The position numbers were made by a program, and so were the translations under genes. From the NCBI GenBank assembly GCA_045805565.1, contig JBJMKZ010000039.1:80927-144926 (forward strand): DNA of 64,000 nucleotides, given 5' to 3'. Position 1 is the stretch's first letter. The number at the start of each line of letters is the position of its first letter. This document shows positions 60,911 to 64,000 of this stretch, one piece after another. Below the pieces are notes generated by a model that was not told where the DNA came from, did no database searches, and saw only the letters and a program-made list of their open reading frames with translations. Origin of the DNA: DATAEY01 sp045805565. Its GTDB lineage: Bacteria > Actinomycetota > Thermoleophilia > Solirubrobacterales > Solirubrobacteraceae.

Positions 60911-61678
60911 TCAGTGCACCGCCGCGGTGGCCGTGCCCGCGCCGCTGAGCTCGAACACGCAGAAGTCGCGCGCGATCACCGGAACGGAGACGTTGTAGAC
61001 CGGCACCTCGCCCACCGCCCCCGAGAAGCTGCCTCCATGGGCATGGCCGTGCAGGACGAGGTGCGGGCAGTGCTCGCGAATCGGCGCGGCCAGGCGGTCG
61101 GTGCCCAGGAACGCCCAGATGTCGCGCCGCTCGCCCTCCAGGGTTGCGGGAGCCGGTGAGTAGTGCAGCAGGACTACGCGCAGCGGGCAGACCGCGATCT
61201 CGCGCAGCCCCCGGTCCAGGGCCTCCACCTCGGCGCTCGCCTCGGCGTAGACCTCCCGCATCAGCGGCTCGCCGAAGTCGGGGATGTGCGAGCCGGCGAA
61301 CCCGCCGACGAATCCCTTCGTGCCCACCACGCCGACGTCGAGGTCCTCCAGGCACAGGACGGTCGAGCTGCGATCGAGCACCGTGATGCCGGCCGCCTTC
61401 AGCGTCTCCGCCACCTCGTCGGCGCGGTCAGCGTGCCAGTCGTGGTTGCCCAGCACCGTCACCACCGGGACCTCGAGGGGCCCGCACGCCTGCGCCAGGA
61501 TGGCCGCCTGCTCGGGCTCGCCGTGCGTCGTCAGGTCGCCGCCCAGCAGGATGGCGTCGACCTCGCCCGCGATGCGCGCGAACGCCGTCTCGATCTCCCG
61601 ACGGCGGCTGTCGCGGCAGTGGAGGTCCGCGGCGGCGGCGATGCGCACGCAGGGCTGGCGCTGTCCGTCATCCTGCAT
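60911..61678 (-). CDS. cytoplasmic metallophosphoesterase
   Basis: 255 aa from ATG 61678. Di-metal motif set: AAADLHCRD (DxH), ILLGGDLTTHG (GDxxxH), TVLGNHDWH (GNHD), LLHYSPAPAT (H) and LVLHGHAHGG (GHxH). No signal peptide. Resembles the YfcE/Icc-like phosphodiesterase branch acting on nucleotides, with unclear substrate. Runs convergently into YihY; divergent from the nucleotidyltransferase-like gene, 63 nt apart. Confidence 0.88.
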   Translation of the reverse strand: MQDDGQRQPCVRIAAAADLHCRDSRRREIETAFARIAGEVDAILLGGDLTTHGEPEQAAILAQACGPLEVPVVTVLGNHDWHADRADEVAETLKAAGITVLDRSSTVLCLEDLDVGVVGTKGFVGGFAGSHIPDFGEPLMREVYAEASAEVEALDRGLREIAVCPLRVVLLHYSPAPATLEGERRDIWAFLGTDRLAAPIREHCPHLVLHGHAHGGSFSGAVGEVPVYNVSVPVIARDFCVFELSGAGTATAAVH

Positions 61679-61741
61679 CGCGCCTGCTGGCCTGCCCCCT
61701 TGCCGCTCTTTGGAAACCGCGTCCAGGGGTACGAGCCCTGC

Positions 61742-62401
61742 ATGCCGGACATCGAGCAGGAGTTCTCGCCCATCGTGGAGACCCTGCGCAAGGCCGCCGC
61801 CGCCCTGCGCGAGGCCGAGATCCCCTTCGCCCTGGGCGGCAGCCTCGCCTGCTGGGCGCGGGGAGGCCCCGAGGTGACCAACGACCTCGACCTCATGGTC
61901 CGCGGGCAGGACGTCGACGCCGCGCTGGAGGCGTTGGCGGCCGCCGGCATGCGGCCGGAGCGCCCGCCGGAGGAGTGGCTGTACAAGGCATGGGACGGCG
62001 ACGTCATGATCGATCTCATCTTCGAGCTCGTGGACGGGCCGGTGACCGATCGGGTCCTGGAGCGAGCGCAGGAGCTGCCCGTCGGCTCGGTGAGCATGCG
62101 GGTGATGCGGCTCGACGACGTGCTGGTCACCAGGCTGCTGGCGCTGGACGAACACAGGCTCGACCTCGCGCCGCTGCTGGCCGTGGCCCGGGCGCTGCGC
62201 GAGCAGGTCGACTGGGAAGAGGTCCGCCTGCGCACGGCGCAGAGCGCCTTCGCGAGGGCGTTCTTCGCGCTGCTGGAGGGCCTGGAGATCGTGCCCCCTC
62301 GGGAGCCGGCCGACGGGGAGGACGTCGTCGTACGCCCCGCCCCGGACGTCCCGCCACCGGGCGCGAGGGCGTTCGGTCCGTCACCCGAGGCGCCGCGCTA
62401 G
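61742..62401 (+). CDS. nucleotidyltransferase-fold protein
   Basis: 219 aa. N-terminal part LGGSLACWARGGPEVTNDLD has the Gly-Ser and Asp-x-Asp arrangement of the Pol-beta-like minimal nucleotidyltransferase fold, followed by VMIDLIFELVDGPVTDRVLE with a third Asp. The rest is helical with a charged, Pro-rich end. Related to the DUF6036/AbiEii-type proteins; could modify a small molecule, tRNA or protein. No partner antitoxin gene is visible, so it is not evidently a toxin. The start at 61742 has no convincing ribosome site. Confidence 0.65.
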   Translation: MPDIEQEFSPIVETLRKAAAALREAEIPFALGGSLACWARGGPEVTNDLDLMVRGQDVDAALEALAAAGMRPERPPEEWLYKAWDGDVMIDLIFELVDGPVTDRVLERAQELPVGSVSMRVMRLDDVLVTRLLALDEHRLDLAPLLAVARALREQVDWEEVRLRTAQSAFARAFFALLEGLEIVPPREPADGEDVVVRPAPDVPPPGARAFGPSPEAPR

Positions 62402-62413
62402 CCACGCCGCGGC
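62396..62413. repeat. 18-bp sequence identical to 40721-40738
   Basis: CGCTAGCCACGCCGCGGC again spans the stop of a forward gene just before a convergent one (see 40721). Confidence 0.6.
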
Positions 62414-62425
62414 CGGGGGCCGGCG

Positions 62426-63526
62426 TCAGGCGGCCTCGCGCAGCGACTGCATCTCTCGCCGCAGCGCGAGCTGCTCCAGCGCCCGTTGCTCGAGCGCCCT
62501 CACGCGCTCGGGCGATACTCCGAGCTGGCGGCCGACGCCGGCCAGGGGGAGGGGGTCGCGCTGGCCATCGAGGCCGTAGCGCAGCTTGATCACCTCGCGC
62601 TCGGGCTCGGGCAGCTCGGCGACGGTCTGGCGAACCGCCTGCTCGGCGAGGGTGACCTGCACCTCCTCCTGCGGTTGGGGCTCATCGCCGGGGACGAGGT
62701 CGCCGAACGGTGTCTCGGCGTCCTCCCCCACCGGGCGATCGAGGCTGGTGACGACGCGGGCGGCGTCGCGCAGGTCACCGACCTGCTCGGGTGTCAGCTC
62801 GGCTGCCTCGGCCACTTCCTCGACGGTGGGCTCGCGCCCGAGCTGGGCCTGGAGGCGGCGCTCGGCGGTGGCGAGCCGGCGCTCGCGCTGGGCGACGTTG
62901 ACCGGCAGGCGGATGGTGCGCCCGCGATCCGCCAGGCCGCGCTGGATCGCCTGACGGATCCACAGCGTCGCATAGGTCGAAAACCGGAATCCCTTGCGCC
63001 AGTCGAACTTCTCGGCCGCCCGGATCAGACCCAGGATGCCCTCCTGGATGAGGTCGAGCAGGCACAGCTCGCCGACGCCCTGGTACTTGCGGGCGATCGA
63101 GACGACGAGCCTGAGGTTGGAGTTGATCAGGCGCTGCTTGGCATCCAGGTCGCCGCGCTCGATGCGCTGGGCGAGCTCGATCTCCTCCTCGGGCCGCAGC
63201 AGGGGGTAGCGGCGCATCTCGTTGAAGAACAGAGACAGCGCGTCGGTGGTCTGGCCGTTCAGTTCGGCGATGTGGTAGCCGGTGGCGGGCGGGGTCGCGA
63301 CGGTCTCACCGCCGTCCGGCGTGATCTCGATCCCGTGCTGCTCGAGCTCGTCGTAGAGCTGCGCGAGCTGGCCGCCGGTCAGCTCCAGCGAGCCCGCGGC
63401 GGCGTCGATCTCGGACGCCGACAGGCTGCCCTCGCGCTCGCCCTGCTCGACGAGCGCAGCGATTTCCGGCGAGGTCTGCGCCTCGGGATTGCTGAAGCCC
63501 GTATCCACGCTCGGGTGCCTACCCAT
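62426..63526 (-). CDS. sigA: RNA polymerase primary-type sigma-70 factor (SigA/HrdB-like)
   Basis: 366 aa from ATG 63526. Short region 1.1 (SLSASEIDAAAGSLELTGGQ), region 1.2 (DALSLFFNEMRRYPLLRPEE), region 2 (LINSNLRLVVSIARKYQGVG, LDLIQEGILGLIRAAEKFDW, FSTYATLWIRQAIQRGLADR), region 3 and region 4 (ELPEPEREVIKLRYGLDGQR; VSPERVRALEQRALEQLA). Region 4 shows LAGVGRQLGVSPERVRALEQ rather than the more usual LEEVGRxFGVTRERIRQIE, so it may be a SigB/HrdD-type paralog rather than the sole housekeeping factor. Divergent from pcm. Confidence 0.9.
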   Translation of the reverse strand: MGRHPSVDTGFSNPEAQTSPEIAALVEQGEREGSLSASEIDAAAGSLELTGGQLAQLYDELEQHGIEITPDGGETVATPPATGYHIAELNGQTTDALSLFFNEMRRYPLLRPEEEIELAQRIERGDLDAKQRLINSNLRLVVSIARKYQGVGELCLLDLIQEGILGLIRAAEKFDWRKGFRFSTYATLWIRQAIQRGLADRGRTIRLPVNVAQRERRLATAERRLQAQLGREPTVEEVAEAAELTPEQVGDLRDAARVVTSLDRPVGEDAETPFGDLVPGDEPQPQEEVQVTLAEQAVRQTVAELPEPEREVIKLRYGLDGQRDPLPLAGVGRQLGVSPERVRALEQRALEQLALRREMQSLREAA

Positions 63527-63580
63527 GAGGTCGGGAATCGAACCAGGCCGCCGCCCGCGGTTGCGCCGCGGCGCCGTGTC

Positions 63581-64000
63581 ATGCTGGGCGGGCCGGTGTC
63601 GGGGAACGATCTGGTTGTCGCGGCAGGCCGCGCCGGGGTGCGGGATCCACGCGTGCTCAAAGCGCTGGCCGCGGTGGACCGCTCCGGGTTCGTGCCCGCG
63701 GAGCACGCGGCAGTGGCCCAGCGTGACGTCCCGGTCCCCATCCCGCACGAGCAGGTGACGACGCAGCCCTCGCTCTCGGCACGCATGATCGAGGGCCTCT
63801 CCCTGGCCGGAGGCGAGCGCGTGCTGGAGGTGGGCACCGGCTATGGCTTCCAGACCGCCGTGTTGGCGGCGCTGTGCCACGAGGTCCGCAGCGTCGAGCG
63901 CTGGCCCGACCTGGCCGAGACCGCCCGCGACAACCTGGCGGCGGCGCGGGTGCACAACGTGCAGGTGGCGGTGGGCGACGGAGGCGAGGGCCTTCCGGCC
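63581..64000 (+). CDS. pcm: protein-L-isoaspartate O-methyltransferase, 3' truncated
   Basis: 140 codons to the window end, no stop. It repairs isoaspartyl residues by methylation with SAM. PEHAAVAQRDVPVPIPHEQV, TTQPSLSARMIEGLSLAGGE, VLEVGTGYGFQTAVLAALCH (SAM motif I) and SVERWPDLAETARDNLAAA correspond to Pcm. The ATG 63581 fits; a GTG at 63596 is an alternative. Divergent from the sigma factor gene, 54 nt between starts. Confidence 0.85.
   Translation, partial: MLGGPVSGNDLVVAAGRAGVRDPRVLKALAAVDRSGFVPAEHAAVAQRDVPVPIPHEQVTTQPSLSARMIEGLSLAGGERVLEVGTGYGFQTAVLAALCHEVRSVERWPDLAETARDNLAAARVHNVQVAVGDGGEGLPA

Overview
The window is a very GC-rich, densely coded chromosomal segment with strong G/C third-position bias and many GTG/TTG starts and 1-4 nt start/stop overlaps. 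Gene content (CtaG, R2-like oxidase, LLM and PPOX-class F420-type proteins, DUF4242, SigA-like factor, FtsEX-CtpA, NadC-NadA, and an F-type ATP synthase without the mycobacterial b-delta fusion) points to an actinobacterium. A deep-branching, Solirubrobacterales/Thermoleophilia-like lineage is my best guess. I see no prophage, transposase or CRISPR array.

Layout. 1-4117: end of a surface-glycan cluster (asnB, DUF354 protein, WecA/TagO-like phosphoglycosyltransferase) and an orphan R2-like oxidase. 4206-5602: small stress-type genes and a RsbW-like kinase with a structured leader. 5576-13844: complete ATP synthase operon (atpZ/I-like, atpBEFHAGDC) behind a good promoter. 13867-20767: M20 peptidase, LCP ligase, UDP-glucose dehydrogenase, sugar nucleotidyltransferase and PGI/PMI, supplying and attaching cell-envelope glycans. 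20840-32586: ahcY, ctaG, comF, hpf, secA, prfB (with a +1 frameshift site), an Orn/Lys/Arg decarboxylase, nadC and nadA. 32657-35349: ECF-type sigma factor with a membrane tail and an M16 peptidase. 35444-43920: ftsEX, S41 protease, rnr, smpB, HD-GYP, phosphatase, M50 protease and ssrA (tmRNA), so both trans-translation partners lie within about 3 kb. 44059-49772: peptide ABC transporter with fused ATPases. 49853-64000: lipid/redox enzymes, two tandem trypsin-like PDZ proteases divergent from an HxlR regulator, STAS protein, topoisomerase IB, YihY, primary-type sigma factor and the start of pcm.

Most unusual. Three F1 subunits of the ATP synthase carry large acidic additions: a 62-residue tail on alpha, an insert in gamma, and both an N-terminal (~79 aa) and a C-terminal (~134 aa) extension on beta. 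By my count this adds more than 430 Asp/Glu per alpha3beta3 hexamer. Other points: a prfB recoding site without an obvious Shine-Dalgarno stimulator, a near-duplicate of the tmRNA 3' end 77 bp downstream of it, a sigma factor joined to a membrane segment and Ser/Gly/Asp-rich tail, an internally deleted small gene, and recurring TANNNT boxes 6-12 nt before start codons that suggest leaderless transcripts.
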